The notes: generated by a model not told the origin, from the letters alone. Positions 25,887 through 35,128 are shown, counted from the first letter of the stretch. The stretch: DNA of 64,000 nucleotides from Flavobacteriaceae bacterium (GCA_004762155.1 SIHP01000002.1:248001-312000); one strand, 5' to 3'. Numbers and translations: made by a program.

Positions 25887-26960
25887 TTATTCAATAATCC
25901 CTAAACGTTTTGCCCTTTCTTCCCAACTTTTTCTTGCTAAACTCTGTAAATCAGCTACTTTATCACTTTCATCCATAATTTCTAAGCCTAATAAAGTTTC
26001 AATAACATCTTCTTGTGTTACTAAACCACTAACCGCTCCATATTCATCAACAACCAAAGCGATATGTTCTCTTTGCTCTATTAACTTTTCAAATAATTGA
26101 GGAATTGGCAAACTTCTTTCTGTTACTGTTATAATACGTTGAATTGTTTCCAACTTCTCTTCTCCTTTTCCATAAATAATTGCTTCTAACAACTGATCTT
26201 TTAAAAAGTAACCCGTAATATTATCTGGTTTATTTGTAAAAAGTGGTACACGAGAAAACCTAAGGTTTGCATGATCATCAAAGAAAGATTGTATTGTTTG
26301 TGAACTATCAGCTGTCTTTAAAACCGTTCTTGGCGTCATTATATCTTTTGCTTGAATATCTTTAAAACTCAATAAGTTTCTAATAATTAAACTTTCACTC
26401 TCTTGAAAAACCCCTTCCTTTTCAGCCATATCTGCCATTACAGAAAAATCTTCTCTACTTAAAACACTATTTCCATGAGCTCCTTTTCCTCCAATTAACT
26501 TTGTAGTTAACTGTAATAACCATAATATCCCTGTCCATTTTAATGGAAAAATAAGCCATTTTAAAGCTACAGTTGTAAAACCAGCCAAACCTTTCCAATA
26601 GGTAGCTCCTATAGTTTTAGGTATAATTTCTGAAACGACTAGAATTAGCATAGTCATTATTGCAGACACAACACCTACCATGTTTACTCCTAAAACCTCA
26701 AATTTATACGGTAAATTTTCAGCCTGAACACCAACTAATATAGCTCCAACAGTATGTGCTATTGTATTTAATGTTAAAATAGCAATTAAAGGTTTGTCTA
26801 CATCCTTTTTTAAAGCCTCTAAATTGTGAGCAAAACTTTTACCCTCTTTCTTTTTTACATTAATAAATGTTGGTGTTACACTTAACAAAACCGCTTCTAA
26901 AATAGAGCATAGAAATGAAAAGAAAATAGAAAGTGTAGCGTAAATAAGTAAAACTGTCAT
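25887..26960 (-). CDS. CNNM/CorC-type membrane protein with CBS domains (hemolysin family)
   Basis: 357-residue inner-membrane protein. An N-terminal DUF21/CNNM region (about 1-170) has four hydrophobic segments and VVSEIIPKTIGA. A CBS pair follows (about 195-320: IQAKDIMTPRTVLKTAD.. and EHIALVVDEYGAVSGLVTQEDVIETLLG). The C-terminal CorC/HlyC transporter-associated domain is absent, so it is shorter than typical members. The family is linked to Mg2+ or Co2+ efflux or homeostasis. It is not GldE, which is longer and normally beside gldD. Confidence 0.88.
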   Translation of the reverse strand: MTVLLIYATLSIFFSFLCSILEAVLLSVTPTFINVKKKEGKSFAHNLEALKKDVDKPLIAILTLNTIAHTVGAILVGVQAENLPYKFEVLGVNMVGVVSAIMTMLILVVSEIIPKTIGATYWKGLAGFTTVALKWLIFPLKWTGILWLLQLTTKLIGGKGAHGNSVLSREDFSVMADMAEKEGVFQESESLIIRNLLSFKDIQAKDIMTPRTVLKTADSSQTIQSFFDDHANLRFSRVPLFTNKPDNITGYFLKDQLLEAIIYGKGEEKLETIQRIITVTERSLPIPQLFEKLIEQREHIALVVDEYGAVSGLVTQEDVIETLLGLEIMDESDKVADLQSLARKSWEERAKRLGIIE

Positions 26961-26996
26961 CTTTTTAAAATTTTAAACAAAAATAAGTAAAATAAA

Positions 26997-27024
26997 AAAC
27001 CTCAAGGTTTGATTCTTGAGGTTT
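26997..27024 (-). terminator. Hairpin terminator after the DUF3078 gene
   Basis: AAACCTCAAG (26997-27006), an 8-base loop and CTTGAGGTTT (27015-27024), 24 bp after the minus-strand DUF3078 stop; T-rich on that strand. Confidence 0.7.
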
Positions 27025-27047
27025 AATAATTTTATTTGAAGTTCTTA

Positions 27048-27962
27048 TTAGAATCCGTAGCTTAAACCTAATAACCAGTAAGATTGTAATTCATTTTTTG
27101 TATCCTCTAAAAGTCCAGTAGATGATCCTAATGTATTAAATGCTTCTTGTTTGTTACCTCTTAAACCAGATTCTAAACCAACACCAATTCCTTTCCAGAC
27201 ATTGAATCCTAAAGAATTAACCCATGTCCAGTTAGACAAGTCAGAAGACTTGTAACTTTGAAATGCTGACAAATTAGATCTGAATTTAAATTTACCAATA
27301 GTTTTATTGTAATCTGCTACAATTTTTGCACCTAAAGAAGAATCGTATGAACTATCTCCATCAGAGAAAACAAAATTATAGTTTAATGGGTGAACAACTA
27401 CAACTAATTCTGGCATTGGAGTCCAAGTAATACCAACTCCAAAATCTAAATAACCAGGATCGTTAAAGTTTTCTAAAAAAGTAGTTCTGTATTCTGCCAA
27501 AGTAGAAACTGCTAACTTTTTAGATAGTTTATAACCATATAAAGATGTTAAAGTGAAAACATCTGTAGTAGCGTTAAATCCAGCGTCATCAGTTGCATCA
27601 TCTTTATCATCTAACTTAACCCATCCTAAATTTATATTTCCTGAATTTCTCCAGAAAAATTTCTCTCTATCTAAATTAGCAAAACCATTAATTGTAATAC
27701 CTACGTTTGCTGAAGAAGAATTAACAACGGCATTAGAATACCAGTTATTAAATCCAGAAAAATTAGCACCTATAGTACCAAAAGCTCCAAATTTCCATCC
27801 TGGAAAAGCATCAATTTTAGATTGTAATGCATTTGCTTCTCCTTGTAATTTTCCTATCTGAGATTTTTTATCTCCTAGTTCTTTTTTAAGTTCTTCTACT
27901 GTTTGAGCACTTACAGATAAAGTAGCTAAAGCCAGTGTTAATGTTAAAACTAAATTTTTCAT
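27048..27962 (-). CDS. DUF3078 outer-membrane-like protein
   Basis: 304 residues with a signal peptide (MKNLVLTLTLALATLSVSAQ), a short coiled-coil (TVEELKKELGDKKSQIGKLQGEANALQSK) and a beta-rich remainder ending SYWLLGLSYGF, with a terminal aromatic as in outer-membrane barrels. The FGTIGANFSGFNNWYSNAV motif is typical of DUF3078. Function unknown; probably an outer-membrane protein. It is the last of four minus-strand genes that begin with sufE. Confidence 0.82.
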   Translation of the reverse strand: MKNLVLTLTLALATLSVSAQTVEELKKELGDKKSQIGKLQGEANALQSKIDAFPGWKFGAFGTIGANFSGFNNWYSNAVVNSSSANVGITINGFANLDREKFFWRNSGNINLGWVKLDDKDDATDDAGFNATTDVFTLTSLYGYKLSKKLAVSTLAEYRTTFLENFNDPGYLDFGVGITWTPMPELVVVVHPLNYNFVFSDGDSSYDSSLGAKIVADYNKTIGKFKFRSNLSAFQSYKSSDLSNWTWVNSLGFNVWKGIGVGLESGLRGNKQEAFNTLGSSTGLLEDTKNELQSYWLLGLSYGF

Positions 27963-28055
27963 CTTTTTATTTTTGTTTTATTTGGGGCGCGAAACTACGC
28001 CATTACTCTTAATTAAGACAATTAATTTATTTAAAAGTCACAATTTAATTATCGT

Positions 28056-28562
28056 TTACTTTCTTTTAAACAATGGAACTGTTGAGCAAGCTTCACCAAA
28101 CATAATAGACCTCGCAACTGTTTGCAATTTACTAATTAAAAGTGTATAAGCACTTTGCGGTATTGGTTTGTTAGCGCAACCTTTAATAATAACTGGTGAA
28201 TTTTCGTATTCAGAAACATTAAAGTTATTTATAATTTCTTGAAAAATTACAGTTTCTAACAAAACTAAATCACCAACTACCACCTTTTTTGTATGTAATT
28301 GTAAAGATGCTGTTAGTAATAAATAAGCCCAAGAAGGTATAATTGCATCTGAAGAACATGTTAAAGCAATATAAGCACCCTTATATTGTTCCCAATTATG
28401 GTCTTTAACTTGTGCTCTAAAACCTTTTTCTTTTAAAATCAAGCCTTCAAAAAGCCAATCACTAATATCAAAAACTATTCTTTTTCCTGAAGGATAAAAC
28501 TCTTCAAGATCAATAGTCTTCAATTTACTATTTGCTACTTTATTTATAATTTCTTGTTCCAT
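28056..28562 (-). CDS. DUF2480 family protein
   Basis: 168-residue soluble protein matching DUF2480 in my reading: MEQEIINKVANSKLKTIDLEEFYP, FDISDWLFEGLILKEKGFRAQV, VIIKGCANKPIPQSAY. The family is confined to Bacteroidota and routinely sits next to suf genes. Here it starts 3 bp after the DUF59 gene, so it is co-expressed with iron-sulfur assembly functions. The conserved GCANKPIP segment could be functional, but no activity is known. Confidence 0.82.
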   Translation of the reverse strand: MEQEIINKVANSKLKTIDLEEFYPSGKRIVFDISDWLFEGLILKEKGFRAQVKDHNWEQYKGAYIALTCSSDAIIPSWAYLLLTASLQLHTKKVVVGDLVLLETVIFQEIINNFNVSEYENSPVIIKGCANKPIPQSAYTLLISKLQTVARSIMFGEACSTVPLFKRK

Positions 28563-28565
28563 AAA

Positions 28566-28886
28566 TTATAACATTCCTAACTCTAGTTTAGCCTCTTCAC
28601 TCATCATTTCTTGCGTCCAAGTAGGATCAAAAGTAATTTCAACCTCACATTCATTTATTTCTTCTAAACTTTTAACTTTATTTTCTACATCCACAGGTAA
28701 TGTTTCTGCAACTGGGCAGTTTGGTGATGTTAATGTCATTAAAATTTTTGCGTTATTTTCTTCAGAAACAAACACATCGTAGATTAATCCTAATTCGTAT
28801 ATATCTACTGGTATTTCTGGATCGTAAATTGTTTTTAAAACATTTACAATTTTATCTCCTAAATTATCTAATTCTTGATCTGTCAT
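28566..28886 (-). CDS. SUF-associated DUF59 (MIP18-like) iron-sulfur assembly protein
   Basis: 106 residues forming a single MIP18/DUF59 domain: TIYDPEIPVDIYELGLIYDV, LTSPNCPVAETLP with its conserved cysteine, and EVEITFDPTWTQEMMSEEAKLELGM. Such proteins (SufT-like) assist cluster maturation of [4Fe-4S] enzymes. It lies between sufE (13 bp upstream) and the DUF2480 gene (3 bp downstream). Confidence 0.9.
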   Translation of the reverse strand: MTDQELDNLGDKIVNVLKTIYDPEIPVDIYELGLIYDVFVSEENNAKILMTLTSPNCPVAETLPVDVENKVKSLEEINECEVEITFDPTWTQEMMSEEAKLELGML

Positions 28887-28899
28887 TGTTCTTTATTTT

Positions 28900-29325
28900 T
28901 TAATTCGCTAATTTACTTTGTTGAGCAATAGCGTACATTTTTATCTGCTTTATCATAGAAACTAATCCGTTTGCACGAGTTGGGCTCAAATGTTCTTTCA
29001 AACCAATTTCATCTATAAAATTAGTATCAGCATCTAAAATCGCCTGTGGTTTTTGGTTTGAATATACTCTTAACAAAATAGCAACGATACCTTTGGTTAA
29101 TATCGCATCACTATCTGCCGTAAACTCAATTGTATCTCCATTTAAATTAGAATACAACCAAACTTTAGACTGACATCCTTTGATTAAATTCTCATCTAAC
29201 TTAAACTCATCTGCAATTAAAGGTAACGATTTCCCTAAATCTATTATATACTCATAACGCTCCATCCAGTCTTCAAACATTGCGAACTCGTCAATAATTT
29301 CTTCTTGTATTTCTTTGATAGTCAT
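28900..29325 (-). CDS. sufE: SufE-family sulfur acceptor
   Basis: 141-residue SufE homologue. SufE accepts persulfide sulfur from the cysteine desulfurase SufS through one cysteine, here in NLIKGCQSKVWLY (about residue 51). The helix EFAMFEDWMERYEYIIDLGKSLP and the SPTRANGLVSMIKQIK C terminus match the family. It heads the sufE-DUF59-DUF2480-DUF3078 run and starts divergently from the PfkB kinase gene. A TAATTTTG box on the minus strand lies 51 bp upstream. Confidence 0.93.
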   Translation of the reverse strand: MTIKEIQEEIIDEFAMFEDWMERYEYIIDLGKSLPLIADEFKLDENLIKGCQSKVWLYSNLNGDTIEFTADSDAILTKGIVAILLRVYSNQKPQAILDADTNFIDEIGLKEHLSPTRANGLVSMIKQIKMYAIAQQSKLAN

Positions 29326-29343
29326 TTTTTAGAACTATTTTTG
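29314..29343 (+). promoter_or_regulatory. Promoter of the PfkB kinase gene
   Basis: TTTG (29314-29317), 18 bp, TATTTTTG (29336-29343), exact consensus, about 57 bp before the ATG at 29401. It overlaps the first codons of the divergent sufE. Confidence 0.65.
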
Positions 29344-29375
29344 CATTTTATAAATTGTTTTGTACAATTACCGTG

Positions 29376-29383
29376 CAAAATTA
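29376..29383 (-). promoter_or_regulatory. -7 box of the sufE operon
   Basis: CAAAATTA on the plus strand reads TAATTTTG on the minus strand, 51 bp before the sufE start. A CAAA (TTTG) lies 14 bp upstream, closer than usual. Confidence 0.4.
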
Positions 29384-29400
29384 CTGATAAATTTTAACAA

Positions 29401-30327
29401 ATGAGTAAACTATTAGCAGTAGGTACTGTAGCTTTTGATGCTATTGAAACACCTTTTGGAAAAACCGATAAAATATTAGGAGGTTCTGGAACTTTTGTAG
29501 GCCTTGCAGCTTCTAATTTTGGCGTAAAAACAGGAGTCGTTTCTGTAGTAGGTGGAGATTTTCCTCAATCGTATTTAGATATGATGGAAAGTAAAGGTAT
29601 AAATACCGAAGGAATTGAAATTGTTAAAGAAGGTAAAACTTTTTTCTGGAGTGGTAAATATCATAACGATATGAACTCTCGTGATACTTTAATTACTGAA
29701 CTAAATGTATTAGAACATTTTCAACCAGTAGTACCAGAATCTTTTAAAGATTCAGAAATTGTAATGTTGGGTAATTTACACCCACTTACTCAAGCGTCTG
29801 TAATAGATCAAATGAGCGAAAGACCTAAATTAGTAGTTTTAGATACTATGAATTTTTGGATGGATATTGCTTTAGCAGATTTACATACCGTTTTAAAACG
29901 TGTTGATGTTATTACAATTAATGACGAAGAAGCTCGCCAATTAAGTGGAGAGTATTCATTAGTAAACGCTGCAAAGAAGATCCATGAAATGGGACCAAAG
30001 TATGTAGTGATTAAAAAAGGAGAACACGGAGCTTTATTATTTAATGAAGGAAAAATGTTCTATGCTCCTGCTTTACCTTTAGCAGAAGTTTTTGATCCAA
30101 CTGGTGCTGGAGATACTTTCGCAGGTGGTTTTTGTGGTTATTTAGCAAAAACAGAAGATCTTTCGTTTGAAAACATGAAAAACGCAATTATATACGGATC
30201 TAACTTAGCTTCTTTTTGTGTTGAAAAATTTGGAACACAACGCATGGAAGAGCTAACTAAAGAAGAAGTTTTAACACGATTGCAAGCTTTTAAAGAATTA
30301 ACTCAATTTGATATAGAGATTAAATAG
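29401..30327 (+). CDS. PfkB-family carbohydrate/nucleoside kinase
   Basis: 308-residue ribokinase-fold kinase. The N-terminal GGSGTFVGLAASNFG and the C-terminal signature DPTGAGDTFAGGFCGYL, with the catalytic Asp in GAGD, are intact. The sugar or nucleoside it phosphorylates cannot be told; flavobacterial members are often labelled adenosine- or sugar-kinase. Genes for PurF and SufE nearby give only weak support for a nucleotide-related role. The acyltransferase gene starts 7 bp after it. Confidence 0.88.
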   Translation: MSKLLAVGTVAFDAIETPFGKTDKILGGSGTFVGLAASNFGVKTGVVSVVGGDFPQSYLDMMESKGINTEGIEIVKEGKTFFWSGKYHNDMNSRDTLITELNVLEHFQPVVPESFKDSEIVMLGNLHPLTQASVIDQMSERPKLVVLDTMNFWMDIALADLHTVLKRVDVITINDEEARQLSGEYSLVNAAKKIHEMGPKYVVIKKGEHGALLFNEGKMFYAPALPLAEVFDPTGAGDTFAGGFCGYLAKTEDLSFENMKNAIIYGSNLASFCVEKFGTQRMEELTKEEVLTRLQAFKELTQFDIEIK

Positions 30328-30334
30328 TTAAAAA

Positions 30335-31462
30335 ATGTCTACCAACACGAATCTTAAACTGTATTTTCCAAACCTTAACGGTTTAAGATTCATTGGGGCG
30401 TTTTTTGTAATTATTAACCATACTGAACAACTGAAAAAGTTTTATCAAATTGGAGACGGAATTGTTTCTAACTTTGCAAAAAACATAGGTAAACTAGGTG
30501 TAATGCTCTTTTTTGTTCTAAGTGGTTTTTTAATTACCTATTTATTATTAGCTGAAGAAAAATCTTTTGGAAAAATACATACAAAAAAATTTTATTTAAG
30601 ACGTTTTTTAAGAATAGTTCCGTTGTATGTTTTACTTCTTTTTTTGGCGTTTTTTATCATACCAAATATTTCTTTTTTAGAAATTCCTCGTATGAGAAAT
30701 CCTCTCCATGAAAATTTTACATCCATAGTATTATTACATCTTTTTTTTATTCCTAATCTTGCCACTGCTATATTTGGTTTTATACCTTACATTGCTCAGG
30801 CTTGGTCCATTGGAACAGAAGAGCAATCGTATTTGATTTGGCCTCTTTTACTTAGAAAAATTAAAAAGAACAGACTTTCATTGATGATTGGTATTGTTCT
30901 TTTTCATTTTAGTGTAAGGCTATTTTTATCGGATCAATTTGCGCTTCAAATTCCGTATAGAGAAATACTACAAAAATTTTGGATTCATTTTAATATTGAT
31001 GCTATTGCAATAGGTAGTTTTTTTGCTATTTTATTTATCAATAAAAACACAATCTTAAAACACCTTTTGAATATTAATTTCTTTTACACTGTTTCTTTTA
31101 TTACTATTCTTTGTATTTCTTTAGTAATAAAAGTACCTTATATTCATTATCAATTTTATGCAATCCTTTTTGGTATTATTATTTTAAATTTAGCAGTAAA
31201 TAATAAACTTAAAAATGTTTTGGAATGGAAAGCTCTTAACTATTTAGGAAAGATATCGTATGGAATTTATATGTATCATTTTATAGTATTGATTCCTGTT
31301 TTAGTATTAGCAACAAAATTAAAAACTGATAACACTATTTTTATCTATTCATTAACACTAATAGGTACAATAATTATATCATCAATTTCATATCATTATT
31401 TCGAAAATTTTTTCTTGAAAAAGAAAAGAAAATATACCCTTATTAAAAGCGGTAGCGTATAA
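30335..31462 (+). CDS. Acyltransferase 3 family membrane protein
   Basis: 375-residue polytopic membrane acyltransferase of the OafA/YrhL class. The opening YFPNLNGLRFIGAFFVIINHTEQ holds the catalytic His (in INHTE), and KLGVMLFFVLSGFLITYLLL and the RRFLRIVPLYVL motif are characteristic. About ten membrane segments are visible. Such proteins O-acylate surface polysaccharides or other envelope molecules; the acceptor is unknown. It is placed between the PfkB and purF genes, on the same strand. Confidence 0.9.
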   Translation: MSTNTNLKLYFPNLNGLRFIGAFFVIINHTEQLKKFYQIGDGIVSNFAKNIGKLGVMLFFVLSGFLITYLLLAEEKSFGKIHTKKFYLRRFLRIVPLYVLLLFLAFFIIPNISFLEIPRMRNPLHENFTSIVLLHLFFIPNLATAIFGFIPYIAQAWSIGTEEQSYLIWPLLLRKIKKNRLSLMIGIVLFHFSVRLFLSDQFALQIPYREILQKFWIHFNIDAIAIGSFFAILFINKNTILKHLLNINFFYTVSFITILCISLVIKVPYIHYQFYAILFGIIILNLAVNNKLKNVLEWKALNYLGKISYGIYMYHFIVLIPVLVLATKLKTDNTIFIYSLTLIGTIIISSISYHYFENFFLKKKRKYTLIKSGSV

Positions 31463-31477
31463 TTTTATTGAAAAAAA

Positions 31478-31519
31478 ATGACAACAACAATAACAACAAC
31501 ACACACAACAAAATTTTAA
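31478..31519 (+). CDS. Threonine-rich 13-codon mini-ORF ahead of purF
   Basis: ATG at 31478 opens MTTTITTTHTTKF, stop TAA at 31517-31519, one base before the purF ATG (31521). Eight of thirteen codons are ACA (Thr). No attenuator hairpin can fit between it and purF. It may be a translated leader that couples to purF, or an unstructured ACA-rich 5' UTR without coding meaning. Confidence 0.25.
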   Translation: MTTTITTTHTTKF

Positions 31520-31520
31520 A

Positions 31521-33419
31521 ATGAGTGATGCTTTAAAACATGAATGCGGAATTGCAATGGTTAGACTCTTAAAACCATTACAATATTACAAAGACAAATA
31601 CGGGACTGCCTTTTACGGTTTAAATAAAATGTATTTGTTAATGGAAAAGCAACATAATCGCGGACAAGATGGAGCTGGTATAGCTAGCGTTAAATTTAAT
31701 GTAACTCCAGGTACTCGTTACATAAGCAGAGTTAGATCTAATAAAACACAACCTATACAAGACATTTTTGCACAAATTAACGATCGTATCAATGGTGTAT
31801 TTGACAATAATCCTGAGAAATTAGACGATGTTGCTTGGCAAGAAGAAAACATGCCTTATTTAGGAAACTTATTTTTAGGCCACGTTCGTTACGGTACTTT
31901 TGGTGGAAATAGCATAGAACATGTACATCCTTTTTTACGCCAAAGTAACTGGAAACACAAAAACCTAATTGTTGCTGGTAACTTTAACATGACCAACTCT
32001 AAGGAACTAATGAAAGAATTAGTTACTCTGGGTCAGCACCCTAAAGAAGCTACCGATACGGTTACGGTTATGGAAAAAATAGGTCATTTTTTAGAGGATG
32101 AAGTTTCTGATACTTATAAGAAAGCAAAAGCTGCTGGTTTTAATAAAAAACAAGCTTCTCCATTTATTGCAGAAAACTTAAACATTCAACGAATTTTAAA
32201 ACGTTCTTCTAGAAACTGGGATGGCGGTTATGCTATGGCTGGTTTATTAGGTCATGGAGATGCTTTTGTTTTAAGAGATCCATCTGGAATTAGACCTGCA
32301 TATTGGTATCAAGATGATGAAGTTGTTGTAGTTGCTTCAGAAAGACCTGTCATTCAAACAGCTTTTAATGCTCCTATTGATGAAGTTAAAGAAATACCTA
32401 GAGGTAAAGCGTTAATTATTAAAAAGGATGGAACAACTTCTGTACAAAGAGTACTTAAAAAACGTGAAAAGAAATCGTGTTCTTTTGAACGTATTTATTT
32501 TTCTCGTGGTAGTGATGCTTCTATTTATCAAGAAAGAAAAAATTTAGGTAAAAATGTTTTTCCTGAAATATTAAAATCTATTAATAATGATATTTCTAAT
32601 AGTGTTTTCACATACATACCTAACACTGCAGAAACTTCATTCTATGGAATGATAGAATCTGCTGAAGATGTTTTAAATCAGCAAAAAACTGAAAAAATAT
32701 TAACAGGTAGAGGTAGTTTATCCTCAGATAAAGTAACCGAAATTTTATCTGAAAGACCTCGTTTTGAAAAAATTGCTATTAAGGATGCAAAACTAAGAAC
32801 ATTTATTACTGATGATTCTAGTAGAGATGATTTAGTAGCACACGTTTATGATATTACATACGGGGTTGTAAAACCTAATGATAATTTAGTAATTATTGAT
32901 GATAGTATTGTACGTGGTACAACGCTAAAGAAAAGTATTATTAAAATATTAGATCGTTTAAATCCTAAAAAAATAGTAGTAGTTTCTTCTGCTCCTCAAA
33001 TCCGTTACCCTGATTGTTACGGAATTGACATGGCAAGAATTGGTGATTTTATTGCTTTTAAGGCAGCTTTAGAATTATTAAAAGACACAGATCAATATCA
33101 TATTGTTGAAGAAGTTTATAAAAAATGTAAAGCACAACAGAACGATAAAGATGCTTCTATTGTAAATTTTGTTAAAGAAATTTATGCTCCGTTTACGTAC
33201 GAACAAGTTTCTGCAAAAACTGCTGAAATGTTAAAAACAGATGGAATTAATGCGGAAGTAGAAGTTATTTACCAAACTGTAGAAGGTTTACATAAAGCAT
33301 GTCCTGACCATACTGGAGATTGGTATTTTACAGGAGATTATCCTACAGATGGTGGTCATAGAGTAGTAAACCAAGCTTTTATTAATTTTTACGAAGGAAA
33401 TAAAGAGAGAGCGTATTAG
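31521..33419 (+). CDS. purF: Amidophosphoribosyltransferase (long Bacteroidota form)
   Basis: Makes 5-phosphoribosylamine from PRPP and glutamine, first committed step of purine synthesis. 632 residues, longer than the roughly 500-residue E. coli enzyme, as is usual in this phylum. An eight-residue propeptide (MSDALKHE) precedes the N-terminal nucleophile Cys9 (CGIA); glutaminase motifs NRGQDGAGIAS and GHVRYGTFGG follow. The PRPP loop VIIDDSIVRGTTLKKSI is intact. The extra length lies in the middle and at the C terminus (HTGDWYFTGDYPTDGG). It ends at a strong terminator. Confidence 0.95.
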   Translation: MSDALKHECGIAMVRLLKPLQYYKDKYGTAFYGLNKMYLLMEKQHNRGQDGAGIASVKFNVTPGTRYISRVRSNKTQPIQDIFAQINDRINGVFDNNPEKLDDVAWQEENMPYLGNLFLGHVRYGTFGGNSIEHVHPFLRQSNWKHKNLIVAGNFNMTNSKELMKELVTLGQHPKEATDTVTVMEKIGHFLEDEVSDTYKKAKAAGFNKKQASPFIAENLNIQRILKRSSRNWDGGYAMAGLLGHGDAFVLRDPSGIRPAYWYQDDEVVVVASERPVIQTAFNAPIDEVKEIPRGKALIIKKDGTTSVQRVLKKREKKSCSFERIYFSRGSDASIYQERKNLGKNVFPEILKSINNDISNSVFTYIPNTAETSFYGMIESAEDVLNQQKTEKILTGRGSLSSDKVTEILSERPRFEKIAIKDAKLRTFITDDSSRDDLVAHVYDITYGVVKPNDNLVIIDDSIVRGTTLKKSIIKILDRLNPKKIVVVSSAPQIRYPDCYGIDMARIGDFIAFKAALELLKDTDQYHIVEEVYKKCKAQQNDKDASIVNFVKEIYAPFTYEQVSAKTAEMLKTDGINAEVEVIYQTVEGLHKACPDHTGDWYFTGDYPTDGGHRVVNQAFINFYEGNKERAY

Positions 33420-33449
33420 TAAGTACAAAACTTAAAATTATACTTAAAA

Positions 33450-33477
33450 GCACCGATTAATAATCGGTGCTTTTTTT
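33450..33477 (+). terminator. Intrinsic terminator after purF
   Basis: GCACCGATTA (33450-33459) and TAATCGGTGC (33461-33470), ending in seven T residues, 30 bp after purF. Confidence 0.88.
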
Positions 33478-33507
33478 ATTACATTTATCTTTTAAAATCT
33501 ACTCACC

Positions 33508-34998
33508 TTGAAAAACTTAAAATTTCCAACACCACATACAATTCTATTATTAATTGCAGCTTTTGTTGCCCTATTAACCTGGTTTGTTCCTGCTGGCAAA
33601 TTCGATACGCTTAAATATGATACTAGCTCAAAGACTTTTAGCTATACACATTTAGAAGAAACAAAAACGATTCCTGCAAATCAAGAAACCTTAGATAATT
33701 TAGGAGTTAAAATTGCTTTAGAAAAATTTGCAAATGGAGATATTGGAAAACCTATTAGTATCCCAAATACTTACACACAATTAGCGCCAAAACCACAAGG
33801 CTTTTTAGCATTTATAAAATCACCAATAAAAGGTATTATTGAATCTTCGGATATTATTTTGTTTGTACTTATTTTAGGAGGATTAACAGGAATCATGAAT
33901 TTTACTGGCGCTTTTGATGCTGGTATCGCTTGGTTAGCAATTAAACTAAAAGGAAAAGAATATTGGTTAATTGTTATTGTTACTATTTTAATTGCTATTG
34001 GAGGAACAACATTTGGATTAGCAGAAGAAACCATTGCTTTTTATCCCATTTTAATTCCCATTTTCTTAGCCGCTAAATATGATGCTATTGTTGCTTTGGC
34101 TTCTGTATATATAGGTTCATCTATTGGAACCATGTTTTCAACAGTGAATCCTTTTAGTGTAATTATCGCTTCGGATGCAGCTGGAATTAAATGGACAACT
34201 GGTTTTACAGGTAGGTTAATAATGCTGATTTTAGGAGTTATTATTTGTATTGTGTACATCATGCGTTATGCGAATAAAGTAAAAAAAGACGCTACAAAAT
34301 CGCTTATTTACGATCAAAAAGAAATGATTGAAAAATTATTTGGCAACACAACAGATGTAAAAACATTAACAGGTCGTTTACGTGTTATTTTAAGCATTTT
34401 TACATTGTGTTTTGTAATAATGATCTACGGAGTTTCACGTTTAGGTTGGTGGTTTGAAGAAATGACTGTTGTATTTTTAGTTGGTGCAATTATTATTGGT
34501 TTTTTAGCCAAAGTAAAAGAAGAAACTTTTGTAACCACTTTTATTAAAGGAGCAAGCGATTTATTAAGTGTTGCTTTTATTATTGGTATTGCAAGAGGTG
34601 TTTCGGTTATTATGGAACAAGGCTTAATTAGCGATACTATTTTACATTACGCAAGCGGATTTACAAGCGGAATGCCAAAAGGTATTTTTGCAAATGTTTT
34701 ATTGTTTATCTATTCTGGATTATCCTTTTTTATTCCAAGTTCATCAGGAATGGCCGTTTTAACCATGCCAATTATGTCGCCTTTAGCAGATACAGTTGGT
34801 ATTGGTAGAGAAGTTATTGTAAATGCATACCAATACGGAATGGGATTATTTGCTTTTATAAATCCTACTGGCTTGATCTTAGCTTCACTTGCTATTGTAA
34901 AAATAGGATATGATAAATGGTTGAAATTTGTAATTCCATTAGTTATTATTTTAAGTGTTTTTACCATGATTTCTTTAACAATTCAGGTGTATTTTTAG
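33508..34998 (+). CDS. YfcC-family membrane transporter
   Basis: 496-residue polytopic permease related to YfcC, DcuC and ArcD-like carriers. FPTPHTILLLIAAFVALLTWFVPAGKFD at the N terminus, GGTTFGLAEETIAFYPILIPI and SSSGMAVLTMPIMSPLADTVGI are characteristic. It probably moves an amino acid or dicarboxylate; the substrate is unknown. The start is TTG at 33508 (encoding MKNLKFPTPHT); no in-frame ATG gives the conserved N terminus. It is the last core gene before the accessory toxin region. Confidence 0.88.
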   Translation: MKNLKFPTPHTILLLIAAFVALLTWFVPAGKFDTLKYDTSSKTFSYTHLEETKTIPANQETLDNLGVKIALEKFANGDIGKPISIPNTYTQLAPKPQGFLAFIKSPIKGIIESSDIILFVLILGGLTGIMNFTGAFDAGIAWLAIKLKGKEYWLIVIVTILIAIGGTTFGLAEETIAFYPILIPIFLAAKYDAIVALASVYIGSSIGTMFSTVNPFSVIIASDAAGIKWTTGFTGRLIMLILGVIICIVYIMRYANKVKKDATKSLIYDQKEMIEKLFGNTTDVKTLTGRLRVILSIFTLCFVIMIYGVSRLGWWFEEMTVVFLVGAIIIGFLAKVKEETFVTTFIKGASDLLSVAFIIGIARGVSVIMEQGLISDTILHYASGFTSGMPKGIFANVLLFIYSGLSFFIPSSSGMAVLTMPIMSPLADTVGIGREVIVNAYQYGMGLFAFINPTGLILASLAIVKIGYDKWLKFVIPLVIILSVFTMISLTIQVYF

Positions 34999-35038
34999 TA
35001 AAATATCTTTGAACCTATATTTTGAAAAACAGCAAAAC

Positions 35039-35121
35039 ATTTTACATAATTTTTTAATCATTTTACAAGTTAATTTTGTTTTTATGTATTTTTTTTTATT
35101 TTTGTAAAACATTTTACAAAA
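35039..35121 (+). promoter_or_regulatory. Promoter with dyad operator and repeated ATTTTACA half-sites ahead of the toxin gene
   Basis: TTTG (35075-35078), 18 bp, TATTTTTG (35097-35104) is an exact promoter match. A dyad with arms TTTTGTAAAA (35101-35110) and TTTTACAAAA (35113-35122 region), two bases apart, begins inside the -7 box. The half-site ATTTTACA occurs at 35039, 35060 and 35111; the first two are 21 bp (two helical turns) apart. This looks like a repressor-controlled promoter; the regulator is not encoded here. Confidence 0.55.
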
Positions 35122-35128
35122 CAAACCT

